A program made the translations under genes and the position numbers. 64,000 bases of DNA from Zarea fungicola (Eukaryota > Ascomycota > Sordariomycetes > Hypocreales > Cordycipitaceae), in NCBI GenBank assembly GCA_900169235.1, contig FWCC01000322.1, positions 1-64,000 on the forward strand. Direction: 5' to 3'. Positions 10,931-21,955 of this stretch are shown piece by piece (position 1 is the first letter of the stretch; each line of letters opens with the position of its first letter). The notes under the pieces are model-generated. The model saw only the letters and a program-made list of their open reading frames with translations. It ran no database searches and was not told where the DNA came from.

Positions 10931-11300
10931 ATGCCTCTATCTCAAGAAGCCATCATTTCTCTCACTGCCCTTATCCTTGATCTTCCGTCAACCGCCAAAA
11001 ATATTTGGTGTTGGTGCAACTTTATAGTCCGCAGGGCATCGCTGTTCAACTCTCGTCAGCAGGCATCTGCTCAAGGTACGTGTAGTTATCATTTTTTATA
11101 AAAAAATAAGGAGAGAAAATTGCCTACAATCAAAAAAAAAACTAGAATAAATAATTAATAGTTATATAGTGGATTTGGAGCTTGGCCGATTCGCGCATGT
11201 GTCTGTGGAACGGAGTGAGACCCCGATTGGCTACACTCAGATACACCAAAAATTCGTCGTGATCCATGAACACACCGTGTTACGTCACCCTTGGTACTGA
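10931..11300 (+). CDS. Small membrane protein family, copy G (91 aa, two exons)
   Basis: Exons 10931-11075 and 11170-11300, intron GTACGT...TTATATAG (94 nt), phase 1. Exon 1 (145 nt, same length as E and F) reads MPLSQEAIISLTALILDLPS, then WCWCN. Exon 2 begins VDLELGR, contains IGYTQIH and ends VVIHEHTVLRHPWY, which aligns with VVAYEQTVRHHPRQ of copy E. Exon 1 is almost unchanged relative to E while exon 2 is heavily substituted. The function is unknown; membrane association is inferred. Confidence 0.72.
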
Positions 11301-12341
11301 CTTGATTTATGGGTCTGGCTTTATAGTGTTGCGAGAGATAGCCGAGTAGAGTTCTTGGGATGGATGCAGTTGAGAATAATATGCAATTACATTAATGGTA
11401 AATTGATCTTTTGAACGTAGACTATGTTTGGATTGGGTACCAGTTGAGGCTCGTGGCTAGTGTAGTGGGAGCTATAGTTAGTCTGTGGAGTATGAAGCAA
11501 CCCTGCTACATCGTCTCGACTCAGGCGTGCGTCGAGATATACAAGAGGTGGCAGTGGTTTAAACATTTCTAGACATGCACGGTGGGCAATATAGAGGTTT
11601 AAAAATAGGCAGAACACATAGCCGCTGCCTCTACTCTACTCTGTGGCACAACCTAGCCAGGGTAAGTAAGGACATATTGACTATAGTGGGATACTGGGGA
11701 AGTTCGTTTCCCCCTTGGTTTTACCGGTCTTAGCATCCTTGCTAGGGCTAGATGCATTTACAGCAAATAGATTAGATGGACTAGATGGCTTAGATATAGC
11801 TAGGGGACGCATTAGGGTATAAAGAGCCTAAGAAGCCTTATTAGTGGGTGTGAGTTTAGAGAGGGTGTTAAAGTGTTGAAGTGAGTTTTTGTCGATGTAG
11901 ACTACGAAGTTCGATGGTGAAAAGTGTGGGGACAAGTACAAAGTACCTTTTGCAAAAGATACCTGGCATGCCGTCTTGCCCAATCCAATGTTCAAGTATT
12001 TTCCCAAAAGATACCTGCACGCCTGGATGCTACAAAACTCCAGCGTCTCACAGAAAACTTGCGCCACAGGATCTGTGCGCCATCACACCAAAAACTGCCC
12101 AAGGATTCTTATATAGCACGCAGTCCCTGCTCGACCTTTGCCTCATAAACATCCTACCAAGACACGATTTAGAAAGAACTGGCCAAACATGAAAGAGATG
12201 TTGCCTGTCAGTATTTAATTTTAATTTCCCAAGCCAACCTCAATTGTTACTCGAGAAATCCCTCTTCTCCCACCCCAGATTCCCACGTTAGAGACACCTG
12301 CAAGCCTTCAAAGTCTCAAGACACATCCCACTCTTTGCGCA
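11301..12341. other. 1.0-kb intergenic stretch, promoter of copy H at its end
   Basis: No supported gene. Short open frames lack domains and splice signals. Confidence 0.4.
12108..12142 (+). promoter_or_regulatory. Core promoter of copy H, conserved with copy I
   Basis: CTTATATAGCACGCAGTCCC followed by TGCTCGACCTTTGCC corresponds to CTTAAATAGCACGTAGCCCA followed by GACTCGACTTTCCC at 21922-21955. A TATA-like box sits about 230 bp before each ATG. Confidence 0.6.
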
Positions 12342-12813
12342 ATGGCTCTTTCAACTGGAGACGCATCTTCCGTCACTGGCACCATTTTTACCATTCTGGG
12401 CGTTATTGTTGCCATATTTGTTTTTTTATGGACTGTCCCCATCGCTCGCGCGGCCACTTGCGGCTTGCTCTCGTCAGTCATTAAGTCGCTGATCTGCCAC
12501 ACTGCTCCGTCGCGCAGAACTGAAGGTGCGTACAAATATACACCGCGTACAGTCAACTAGAGGGTTAGAAAAGTCGGCCAAATATATTAATTACTAATTC
12601 TATCAAGATGACCTGGAGCTTGGCCTGCCCCAACAGCGACAATTTCCATCGCCGCGTCCTATGCTGGCTCCTCGTGATGGCTCTAATCCACCGCCTTGGG
12701 CGATTTGGCGGCTTGAAAGGCGTGAACAGACCATTCTCATGTTTCAACCCAGTCTAAATGCGGAGCTTGGAAGAGACACTTATGAGCGATCTCTTGACCT
12801 TGTCAATCTATGA
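12342..12813 (+). CDS. Small membrane protein family, copy H (129 aa, two exons)
   Basis: Exons 12342-12525 and 12608-12813, intron GTGCGT...TATCAAG (82 nt), phase 1. Exon 1 has MALS at the start, then VTGTIFTILGVIVAIFVFLW, a clear membrane helix at about residues 11-30, and a second mildly hydrophobic stretch to residue 50. Exon 2 begins DDLELGL, as in copies A and C, and continues with a long polar tail with two Trp. It is the longest member. The same intron phase and junction motif join it to the A-G group even though the helix sequence differs. Copy I is its closest relative. Function unknown. Confidence 0.7.
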
Positions 12814-13310
12814 CTTTTGGGACTTGGACTACATGGATTACTTTTTAGACTTTTTATATAATGTTTCAAATAAAGATGACACTCCTTAGAAAAGCAGCAG
12901 ACAATGAGAGAAAGTAACTTGAAGCATCTGGTCTGTAGTCAGTAGGCGCAAAAATTGCGAACCTGCTGCGACAACCTGATAAAGGAGGCAAAACTTTCTT
13001 GGCAAGGAATCGTGTCCAGAAATACAGTGGACCATATCATCACAGGCCTGCATCAGAACATGTCGACACTGTCAGACCACAAGAGGCTTAGAAAGCGTGA
13101 TTCGCCATCTCCTAATAAAGCAGGCCTATCTGCATTGCACACCATCTCTATAGTGATCCACTATTCCTATCAAAAATAATTCTACTGCGATCATTGTTAA
13201 AAATGCACTTGATGATAAGGTTTATTGAGCGCATATGCTTGGAACACTAGGTGCGGGCAGAAAACAAAACCGGGGAGAAAGACAAGGGAAACACTACACT
13301 TGCGCCGGCC
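12814..13310. other. 0.5-kb intergenic stretch, no gene seen
   Basis: Only short frames without domains are present. Confidence 0.4.
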
Positions 13311-13470
13311 GGCGGCTTCGATGAAGAGCTCATTCTAGAACAGCCTGCTCGCAGTCAAGTATTTCTCATTCTAAAGTGTTGAACAATGGACGCAGCTCTT
13401 TCGTTGTTGCGGTTGGATGTGGCGGCGTCGGATCTCACTGCGCGGCTTCTCTAGCTAGATCGGGCTGCCC
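13311..13470 (+). pseudogene. Decayed Tcd/ThiF-like (E1 superfamily) relic
   Basis: Two short blocks in different frames recall the start of fungal tRNA N6-threonylcarbamoyladenosine dehydratase (Tcd1/Tcd2, ThiF/E1 fold). Bases 13314-13367 read GFDEELILEQPARSQVFL, like the conserved DEELIREQLARNRVFL region. Then, shifted in frame, 13391-13466 read RSSFVVAVGCGGVGSHCAAS and on to LARSG, the Rossmann nucleotide-binding loop GCGGVGSH. The block between is too short and out of frame, and nothing further downstream continues the enzyme, which normally has several hundred residues. This is therefore a fragment. The family is recognised by motif; the history is inference. Confidence 0.65.
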
Positions 13471-14514
13471 TTTCGCACGCATGACCCATTTGACCCCATA
13501 CCCACTCGAGCCAAGTATTCTCAAAAGGAACCATATTCGTACCCTTCTATTTCACCGCTTTCAGCTTCTGCTGCTGGTATATGGAAGACCTATTTATCAC
13601 AATAAGTTCCTCGAGCATGTGTGAGGTGGCGAGCCCATCTTAGAGCATTCTCTAGATCACAACACAAATATCCTATTGGCACGAGATCAGCTGATAGCAT
13701 GCGCCAATCTCATTAGAGCACCTCAGTTTATGGCTATAAGAGGCTAAATTTATATTTAACCATCAATCTTGTAGTATAGAGATCTTGCAGGAGATGAGCA
13801 AAGTCGTAAATTTAGTCTCTGAAGTTACACGTCCTCTCCTCGGCAAATTGAATATCGTGTCCAGCCATAGTGCTAAACATAAGTAGCGCTTCTAAACTTC
13901 TAGTTGTTGCTGTTTAACAACTGCTGTTTCTCTTCCATGGAAAAGAAAAAGTAGGATACGTGACAATGCTGCAGCTGCGCTTGGAAGCCACCGGTCACTT
14001 GGTTGCGATTTTCGGTTCGCCCATTAGTATACACAAGTGGCTCTCGTTGTACACAGTAGAGTGAGAGACTACTTGCGATTACCCGCTGCTGTCAAACCTA
14101 AAATCGACTGTGTAGAGCACATTGAAGAGAGTCCTTAGACTCATTACTGCGCCAGTAAAGTATGGTATAAGAGGAATTGTCCCTGGCTGCACACAAGATA
14201 TCTTGTACCAGTCTCTTGTTGTTTAACTATTGTCTTCTATGTAACTATACAATGGCTTACTAACTTTTTCTTTTAGATCTCCTCGTTTGGGCCACCGACA
14301 CTAGCTCGCTTTCGAGGGGTCAGACTTTGTAACTTGGTGAACAAGCCGTCGTCTTAACTGGCTTCGCAACAGAGACCAATGTCAGTGTTAGCACTTAGGT
14401 GCAGGTGGCGAATGCAGGCTAAAGTTGCGTCAGTATTTCCCCCTTTCTTTCTCAACATTGAGAGCAACTTACTGGTCCCTCCGCTCCGAACTCAAAGACC
14501 GTACACGGATGGTT
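13471..14514. other. 1.0-kb stretch with an orphan splice-acceptor-like site
   Basis: A strong branch and acceptor signal (TTACTAACTTTTTCTTTTAG, ending about 14276) suggests a former or small gene, but I find no convincing ATG exon or donor upstream. No gene is called. Confidence 0.35.
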
Positions 14515-14862
14515 CTAAGGTAGATTAGTAATGCATATCTGCAAGGGATATTCATAAAAACATACAAATCCTTTGCATTTGAAATTCTGTGGCTAGAAAA
14601 GTCTGTTAGCGTACATCCCATAGCTTGAAATATATGTTTCTTACGCAAGCAAAGGCAATCTCGTTATTCGGGAGGTAACAGGCTCCTTGAGGATGCAAAT
14701 CTCCCAAGTAGCAGGACCCGGCGATACCAGTCTACTATGTCAGTACTTTTAATGTTGAGATAATGTATGGCTTAAACTCACTCGAGGTACAACAGGCGCA
14801 GTAGGACTGGCAACTGCAAAAAGAGGAAGCACTAAGCCACCAATCCAAAGGGTGTAATGCAT
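14515..14862 (-). CDS. Small six-cysteine secreted protein (81 aa, three exons)
   Basis: Minus-strand exons 14862-14782, 14731-14645 and 14592-14515. Intron 1 is GTGAGT...CATAGTAG with ACTGAC nearby. Intron 2 is GTAAGA...GCTAAC...TTTTCTAG (52 nt), a textbook fungal intron. The protein starts MHYTLWIGGLVLPLFAVAS, a good signal peptide, followed by a Thr/Pro-rich spacer. The rest carries six cysteines: SCYLGD, GACYLP and FAC in exon 2, and FKCKG, VCFY and QICI in exon 3. An even cysteine count after a signal peptide suggests three disulphides. Size and layout fit secreted effector-like or antimicrobial-type peptides, but I recognise no family. The intron 1 acceptor is less certain: an earlier TAG acceptor would give an immediate stop. 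Confidence 0.55.
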
Positions 14863-16160
14863 TTTGTAGTTTAAATCGCGAAGAAGAGTGAATAACTTGA
14901 GGAAAGATGCTACAATTTCAATATCTAAACGGTTACTTCCAAGCATTTATACTTCTATAACGGAAAATTAGATTCCGCAAGACCATAAACTTCAACACAG
15001 AGAGCGTCCTGACATGCGGAAGTGAACTTCCGATGTCGCGTGCCTACTATGAAGTTTGAAGACTAATCAGTTCTTCAGGTGGAGCAGTTGGTTGGTGACT
15101 CTCCAATTTGTAGTCAGAACTACGCCGCTTTCTTGTGTAGTGCCTTTTTTGGCAAGAGGCCCATACGTCGGCGAAGCTCTTTGTCTTCGTGTCGCTGAGA
15201 TGCCCAGAAGTCTGGTAGCGTATAGATATTAAAGAACGCTGAGAATGAGAATCAATTTCGCAGTTTAATCAAGGTTGAACGGTTGATACTAATGGAACGG
15301 ACAGGATGTAATAAATGGACAGTTGCGGGATAGTCAACAGTCTCTCAGAACGACTATGCATAGGGTGGAATGTACCAACTCTGCAAGGCTTCTGTATTAA
15401 CCTTAACAATTACATTCTTTTCTTGGGGTAGCAGGGCAAACTCTTCTCTGACGCCGTACTTGGTGATTAATAATATTTAGCCTAGAACTTGGCCCGGCTA
15501 TTTTGTCAATTCTAGTAGGTGACTGGCGGTGTCACGAAACTGTGGAGTTTGACCGAGGTACCGTAGTTAGTAAAACTTGCTATGGCGGTAATAATACAGG
15601 GTATAAGGCTAGTGCTGAGGTAGGGACGACCACATTACACTTGGGTCGCGAGGCGAGTCAGTCATTTGTGGGTTACAACTTAGCCGACATCAAACTAACA
15701 ACATGATAAATGGAGATACTTAGCCGACATCAAACTAAAAACATGATAAATGGAGATACTATAGCCTTATTTGGAAGTTATCAATAAAAAAAGAGATGTT
15801 AAACGACTCTGGCAGTTATAAACAAGCACAGAGATTATTAATGCAAGTGGAAACTACTGTAAGATAACAGTATGACTCCGCTCTACTAGCAACAATGAAT
15901 ACAAAGAGATGCACAAATCAAGTTAGAGAAAGCACCAAGGCAACTTGCAAAATCCCAAAGTTCCTGGGTTTGTTTGAAGACATAATCAATGCCTGAATCT
16001 AGCAGCATTATTGACGTGAACGCTGGGCACAAAAGTATATAAATCCTGGCTCGTCCAACAACCCTCCCTTACTTCTCTCTATTACTTTAACTTTAGCAGA
16101 CAACCTTCTACTTTAAGCAAACCTTTCAAACTTTCCAAATACTACCGAAACACCTTGACC
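14863..16160. other. 1.3-kb stretch with a short tandem duplication and a TATA box
   Basis: A 67-codon frame at 15503-15706 (GDWRCHETVEF...) has no ATG and no clear upstream exon, so it is left as an unassigned open frame, perhaps a relic. A TATATAAA box at about 16036 serves the gene at 16161. Confidence 0.4.
15681..15760 (+). repeat. 40-bp tandem duplication
   Basis: Bases 15681-15720 and 15721-15760 are identical except for one C/A difference (TAGCCGACATCAAACTAA[C/A]...GAGATACT). Confidence 0.95.
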
Positions 16161-16826
16161 ATGCTTTGGCATACCATTGTACTGTTGGGCTCCGCATTCA
16201 GCAGTGTTGCTCTGGCACAGGCTGATGTTACTAGCGCTGCTTCATTTGTTTGTAACTTTTTTCCTACTATATAGTGCGATGCTAACATACCATAGGAGCA
16301 CAATTCGCAGGATGTTGAACCGTCCAGCGAATTTCGTGATCAGTTTCCTGGTCGGCTTTGGCTGTATGATCACCCAGAGCAGCCCGTGACCAATGAAACC
16401 ACTTGGTGGGCCACTTCAAATGACAATGGACAATCTCCAGCTTATTGGAAGCCTATTGCGCCATTTGACATGAGCCAGGCCGGCCCATTGGATAACTCAC
16501 CTGATTCAGATGGTGATGATGGATCCCTTGAGCGACGTCTGCCAAGTTATGTTCAAATTTACTGGAGGAATGATTGCACCGGTTTGCCCTCGAAGAAATG
16601 CAATTTCCCACTTCCTGGTACATGCTGTAGCTTTCCTCAGCGTGCACTAATTAATGGCCACTCTGTTAAGATCCCGTCCTACTTACCTGGAGATTTGATT
16701 ATTCCATTTACTGTTACAAACTGTGCTCAAAATATTGGCGCACCAATTCTCTTGGGTTTTACTGGTTGCTACAAGAGCCGCAGTGTTGTTAACTCGGTCA
16801 AGACCCTTTCATGCATCAGCTGCTAA
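16161..16826 (+). CDS. Secreted cysteine-containing protein (205 aa, two exons)
   Basis: Exons 16161-16247 and 16296-16826, intron GTTTGT...TGCTAAC...CATAG (48 nt), phase 0. The N-terminus MLWHTIVLLGSAFSSVALAQ is a typical signal peptide. The mature part is Trp-rich at first (TTWWATSND, YWKPI), then acidic (DSDGDDG), and ends with eight cysteines, including NDCTG, KKCNF, GTCCSF, TNCAQ, GCYKS and SCISC at the C-terminus. No enzyme motif is seen; the layout fits a secreted fungal effector-like or surface protein. A TATATAAA box lies about 125 bp upstream, followed by a CT-rich leader. The promoter, signal peptide and intron make the gene credible; its function is unknown. Confidence 0.7.
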
Positions 16827-17352
16827 TAGGACAAGCGATTAGGGTCGAGGCGGAATATATATGCTAGCTATTAAAGCCGTTTTCTATTAGTCTTTAGTCT
16901 CTCCCCTTTTCTTTTAGTATAAATCTTTAGAAGTTGGCAATTCTATGATTTTTTTACTAAGTCGCGGTTGGTTTTCTTGATAAGACTTTTATAAGAATAG
17001 AACAGTGCAAGGGAATGTGTCGCTTTACCAGGGACTGCATCGTTGTTACATCTTGCCACTGACCCGTCTCGCTCAGCTGCTCCCTACATGACAAATTTAG
17101 GCCCTGTTGATTGCGCGCAGAAGCGCAGTGTATGACTTGGGAATCTATTCATTTTTCAAGAGATTATACCAGTCTTCTACCACGATAATCTGATTTATTC
17201 CCAAACAGCGGAAAGGGGAGGCGCACTTACAGGGGTCGATCCTGCGCTTACATAACAGTTGCGGCAAGGCTTGATGAAGGAAGAGAAACTGTACCCCGCC
17301 TGCCAAGGATCTGCTCGCGTGCTTCTTCCACCAACAACAACAGATAACCCCA
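16827..17352. other. 0.5-kb intergenic stretch, no gene seen
   Basis: 3' flank of the secreted-protein gene and 5' flank of the proline-rich gene; no supported coding frame. Confidence 0.4.
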
Positions 17353-17823
17353 ATGCCTTTGGAAGATATGGCAGGACCACCAGGCTGGCAAACACGTCCC
17401 TCTCCTCCATGGCAAACACATCCCTCTCCTCCATGGCAAACAGGTCCCTCTCCTCCATGGCACGGCAGGCCAAACCCTCCAGGGCCTGGCGGTCCCTACC
17501 CTCCCTGGGATACCGGCCCGCCGGTCTGGTTCCAAATTTTCTCTATATTCATCGGTCTAGCCATATTGGCAGTCTTGGCCGGAGCCTTGGTTCAAGTCCT
17601 GGAAAGGGCTACGGCAGCCTCACATGCCACATCGATTGCGGAAACAACACCACTGTTAGGCACAGAACTGCCACCACCACCGTACGAACCAGGGACCATT
17701 GTGCACCATCCAGAGCCTCCCTCGCACCATCATGATCCAGCACCGCCATTTCACCATCATGACCCTGCACCACCGTCGCATAGTTCACCGTCGCATGATC
17801 CGCCGCCGTCATCACATCATTGA
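17353..17823 (+). CDS. Proline- and histidine-rich one-pass membrane protein with PPxY motif (156 aa)
   Basis: A single-exon frame from ATG. Residues about 10-55 hold tandem PSPPWQT-type repeats rich in Pro and Trp. Residues about 58-83 (WFQIFSIFIGLAILAVLAGA...) form one strong membrane helix. Then comes TTPLLGTELPPPPYEPG, with a PPPY motif of the kind bound by WW domains of Nedd4/Rsp5 ubiquitin ligases in other proteins. The C-terminal 40 residues are HHHDPAPP-type repeats rich in His and Pro. Low-complexity repeats on both sides of one helix suggest a membrane adaptor or surface protein. The PPxY link to ubiquitin-dependent sorting is inference from the motif alone. A decayed relative lies at 24690-24780. 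No family name is recognised. Confidence 0.6.
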   Translation: MPLEDMAGPPGWQTRPSPPWQTHPSPPWQTGPSPPWHGRPNPPGPGGPYPPWDTGPPVWFQIFSIFIGLAILAVLAGALVQVLERATAASHATSIAETTPLLGTELPPPPYEPGTIVHHPEPPSHHHDPAPPFHHHDPAPPSHSSPSHDPPPSSHH

Positions 17824-19994
17824 GAAACAACGAAGCTTTAGGAATATATTCTTGTCAGTCTAACGGTCTTTGCATGGTGCATAAAGGAAGACATTTTGCT
17901 GGTCAGCCCTGCTCCAGGGTAGAGGTTGCCTGAAAAGCATTGTATATACAAAGTAGTCATCTCCATGACACAGCCTAGCCACTGTGCTTTAAACAACGAT
18001 GGAGCCATACAAATATAATTTTCAGGCACTCGCGGCCCTGCCATGAAGTACCATGCTCTGATCTAAACTGCTGCTGGCACAGTGGCGTGTATATACTCTG
18101 CAGAGTAGTGGAGCTATTTTATGTTGAGTTACAAGTTGTCCTGCAAGCACATGTACCGTGCCGCAGCAAAATATGCTGTGGCGCTGGAAGAGCATATGCC
18201 GCGATGTGGCAATGGCAACTGCTGTGGCTTGGCAAATCAGATACTTTGACAGAATGGGTCTAACGAGCTCGTACGTGGAGGGAGTCTCTTTTTAGCTTCT
18301 TCTGCCTCTTCTGCCACTTCTGCCATCTTTCGAACATGTATATGTATACAGTACTTCTAGCCAGAGTCTACCCTTTAATTTCAAGTCCAATTTTAAAAGC
18401 ACGGTTTGGTATTTTGGGCACCCCATTGTCCCCATTTTGGATACGACCTGGGCGGGCAATTATTGAGGCGACAAGGCTGACTACAGGCCAAGTGGCATAG
18501 GCAGAGCAAATTTGGCTCCTCTTTTCTACTTGTTCTTTGTTTGGCCGCTTTTTATTTATTCTTTTCTTTTTTGAAACTCGGCACGGGAGAAATGATTTTT
18601 TCTCTCAAGCACAAAGTTGAGGGTGGTAGTTGGACACATACATCATTCTTCGGAGTGAAAAGTACTCGCTCGGGACATTGGCGCGGCACAGACATGCGTC
18701 TCAAACGAGTTAGAACAAGTTTACTCACATGGGAATAGTGTGGCAACTTGCAGTCTCCCTGCCTGCACGAAATACAGATTAGCGTTACTCTTTGACCAGG
18801 TAGGTGAGGCTTACCATGGCCCGGAGTTTGGCAGAAGTGTGCCACCGTTTGGTTAGTGTATGTCCGCACTGGCAGCATCCCATACCGCAAAAGCTGATGC
18901 AGCGGCATGGAGTGGTCTGGGACAAAACGGTTCCTGGTGCCGGGTATTTTCCTGGTACTTGTTCATTGCTCAATTAATGGGGCTGTGCGGCATCGACGCC
19001 ACTAGCGGTAACTAGTGTGTTTTGCTGTCGTTCTCAGTGGTTGATTTGGTATTTGCTGCCCGGATGAATGCCTGGGATGAATCTTCTCTCTTTTCTCTTT
19101 CCCTTTGTGGCGCCCCTGATCCGTCGTCGCCAGACTCATCCAAAGGGCTCCGGAGAAGACTGAGCCAGAGAAACATACCAACAATGTGTCTCTTCTTGAA
19201 ATGTAGCCTGTCATGCTGATATCTCGAATGCTGCTAAAGGCGATCCGCAGACTGAAAATATAAATCTTGCTCCAGACAGACTAGGCCCGCACCGGGGATA
19301 CTCTTCCGCTTCCATGACAGCCGTCTAGTACTCACGGCGCCCGCCACACCACGTGTTGATGAAATGGGGCGATTGGATATAAAACTCGGTAAAAAAAAAA
19401 AAAAAAGACCCGGAAACTTTCCGAGGGGCGAAGGAAGCAGCCGGTGCTAGTGCATAGAATGCTCCAGCAGTTACTGTGGGAGATTTGATGGACCAGCAGG
19501 GGGGCCTTCAGCATCCACATTATGAATCTGTGTTAACAACAGTCGGACTTGTCCGAGACGTTTATTACCATTTGACTGAATTAGTGAAAATATGAAGAAT
19601 TCCACCACCGAGTCTTGCAAGCGGCTTGGGAGGTCCCGCCGTTGTGGCTTCACATACTTGCCCCCGTTTTGTAGCTGGTGCAAGGGTGGCTCGGTGATGT
19701 AGATCGTGCTTGTGCTTGTCCTTTTCTTTTTACGCCTGTTGAAGAGATTCGAACTGATGGCGCATATTTATTAAGGTGGTAAGTTGCAGCGTCGCTGCAG
19801 GGCAGTCTTTGGCGTACAGGAGAGTGGAGAGCAAAATGCATCAAATACATAAAGGCAAGAGGAAAGGGATGTGCCAGGCTGCACAAGTGCAAGTGCCAGA
19901 GTGGGAGGAAGTTGCCGGATGGGAAGAAAATATTACGACGCAAAAGTCACAAGCTAAAAAGGTTACAAGGTGAAAAAGTAACTAGGAAAATGTT

Positions 19995-20236
19995 CCAAGG
20001 TAAGATTGTGGAAGGTAGGATTGTGGAANNNNNNNNNNNNNNNNNNNNNNNNNNNNNNNNNNNNNNNNNNNNNNNNNNNNNNNNNNTGGAAGGTAGGATT
20101 GTGGAAGGTCAGATTGTGGAAGGTAGGATTGTGGAAAGCAAGATTGTGGAAAGCAAGATTGTGGAAGATCAGATTGTGGAAGGTCAGATGTGGAAGGTCA
20201 GATGTGGAAGGTCAGATGTGGAAGGCAAGATTGTCG
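19995..20236 (+). repeat. 15-bp minisatellite interrupted by an assembly gap
   Basis: The unit GTGGAAGGTAGGATT and its variants (GGTCAGATT, AGCAAGATT) repeat through the region. Bases 20029-20086 are N. In one frame the array reads EGRIVEGQIVESKIVE-like peptides, but there is no start or neighbouring domain, so it is treated as non-coding. The last copies shift to a 14-bp unit (GTGGAAGGTCAGAT). Confidence 0.9.
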
Positions 20237-21921
20237 TTTCAGTGTCAGAGTCAGACGCCACGAGGATCTGCCGGATTGTTCTGGGCTGTGTCGCATTGCG
20301 TTTTGCTTTTTTCGGGATATATGACGGCTAGGATTCAACTCAATGCAGTTTTACAATTAAGCACAGGAGAAGCACCTCAGGAAATACAGGGGTCTGCTAG
20401 CTGACCCTGGCTGCACTTTCCCTCATCATATGGTCGAGATCAAGATTTTCGGACCGGGGGCAACGCCACACTTTGACAGCCGCCCGCCAACAGGTCCGTG
20501 CGACGGTCCCTGCCTTCGTTTTTCCTAGGATGCAACGCGGATGTATTCAAGGGAGTACGCTTCGCGACAGAGAAAACACTCATCTTCTACACCAACTCTC
20601 ACTTGTGGCTTTGGTTATACATGATCGAGAGGCCGCCGCTTTGAGGAGTGTGTGCTTTGCCAAGACGGGACACAATACGCGTATCCGTGTACCGAAAAGA
20701 AAAGAAGACCGGAAGTAGGAAGGAAATGAAAGAATAAAAGGGCATGCAAGAATGAGGAAAGGGGTGGTTTAAAAAAAGAAAAAGCAGCAGACCACTCGTC
20801 CGACAAGTGTCTTTAATAGTACGCAAGGCAAGGCTCAGATACATTTCGTTGCGATGTACGTCCGTGGGCAAGAAGTTCTCTATTGCGAGGACCGCATCCG
20901 GAAATTATGTCAAATATACTAGGTAGACCTACAATAGTTATCAAACGTAACCCATTATGACTATGTTTCGATGTCGGCTTTAACTATATCATGGAATAGT
21001 GAGCAACTGTAGCAACTGCGCATCGATTGGGAGTCATGTTATATAAGTGTTTGAGTGTGGTACACAGATGAAAAAAGGTACCGCACAAGTACAGAAAAAA
21101 ATCAGCTCGTAGGAAATTACACTTTCCAGAAAATACAGGTTACAGAAAATGCAAATTCAGCCAAGGGGCCGTTTTAGGTGAATTGAGTCCATGCAACGGT
21201 GCCTACATGTGAAAAAAAAAACCCACTACATCCTTTGGCTGGTATAGGACACCATTTCTTCTAGAAATGGTATACTCTGCTAGTCGGGAGCAAAGAAAAA
21301 CTACCTGCAAGCCGCGGTTCATGGGGTAATGGAGTTGGTTTCTATGGTGTAGCACATTGCCAGAACGGAGCCAACCAAGCCAAACGTCCTCGTGGTTTAT
21401 TGCAAAGTTCCAACAGCGTAGTACAACAAAAAGAAACAAGACCATTTGCTCTCTTTTTCCTATGCCGACGCTTAATCCACTAAAGTAAATAGTTACAGCT
21501 TACAAGGGTGCTTACTTCTCTCGCTCAACGAGTGGACAAGGTTCTGGTTGGGTGTTTTCCAAGGCATGTCAAATCTTCATTGGTCATCGTCATTGTCGGT
21601 GTGTCCGCGCGCCCGGGTTGGCCCTGTTTAGCAACAACCACACCCCCATAGAATTACCGGGGATGCCTCTGATCAGCCCGGTCTTAGGCTGTTAAAGAGT
21701 TCTCTCCGTGCGGTAACCCTTGGGCGCTTCATCCAGAGGTATTCACACACCCGACGTCCTCGATTGGACGCATGGCGGTGTTGCGTACGGCTGATCGGAT
21801 CTGCTTCTCTTATAAAGACCACGGTGGAAATTGGGGGACAACACAGGGCCGCGGAAAGAGGAGACTTTTTTGCGGCAAACTCACCTGGTGCATGCCCTCT
21901 ATTGTTGGCTCACCTGTTGCT

Positions 21922-21955
21922 CTTAAATAGCACGTAGCCCAGACTCGACTTTCCC
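21922..21955 (+). promoter_or_regulatory. Core promoter of copy I, conserved with copy H
   Basis: CTTAAATAGCACGTAGCCCA followed by GACTCGACTTTCCC. The same order of blocks is found 230 bp upstream of copy H. Conservation across 10 kb of unrelated sequence supports common descent. Confidence 0.55.

Noticed and set aside
14230..14345. Strong splice-acceptor-like site CTAACTTTTTCTTTTAG
   Set aside because: No matching donor and ATG exon could be found upstream, so no gene is called.
15503..15706. Open frame GDWRCHETVEF... with two cysteines
   Set aside because: No ATG start and no convincing upstream exon; recorded only as an unassigned frame that may be a relic.
19912..20331. Open frame through the minisatellite (EGRIVEGQIVE... 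repeats)
   Set aside because: The frame is produced by a 15-bp repeat and crosses an N gap; there is no flanking domain or splice support.
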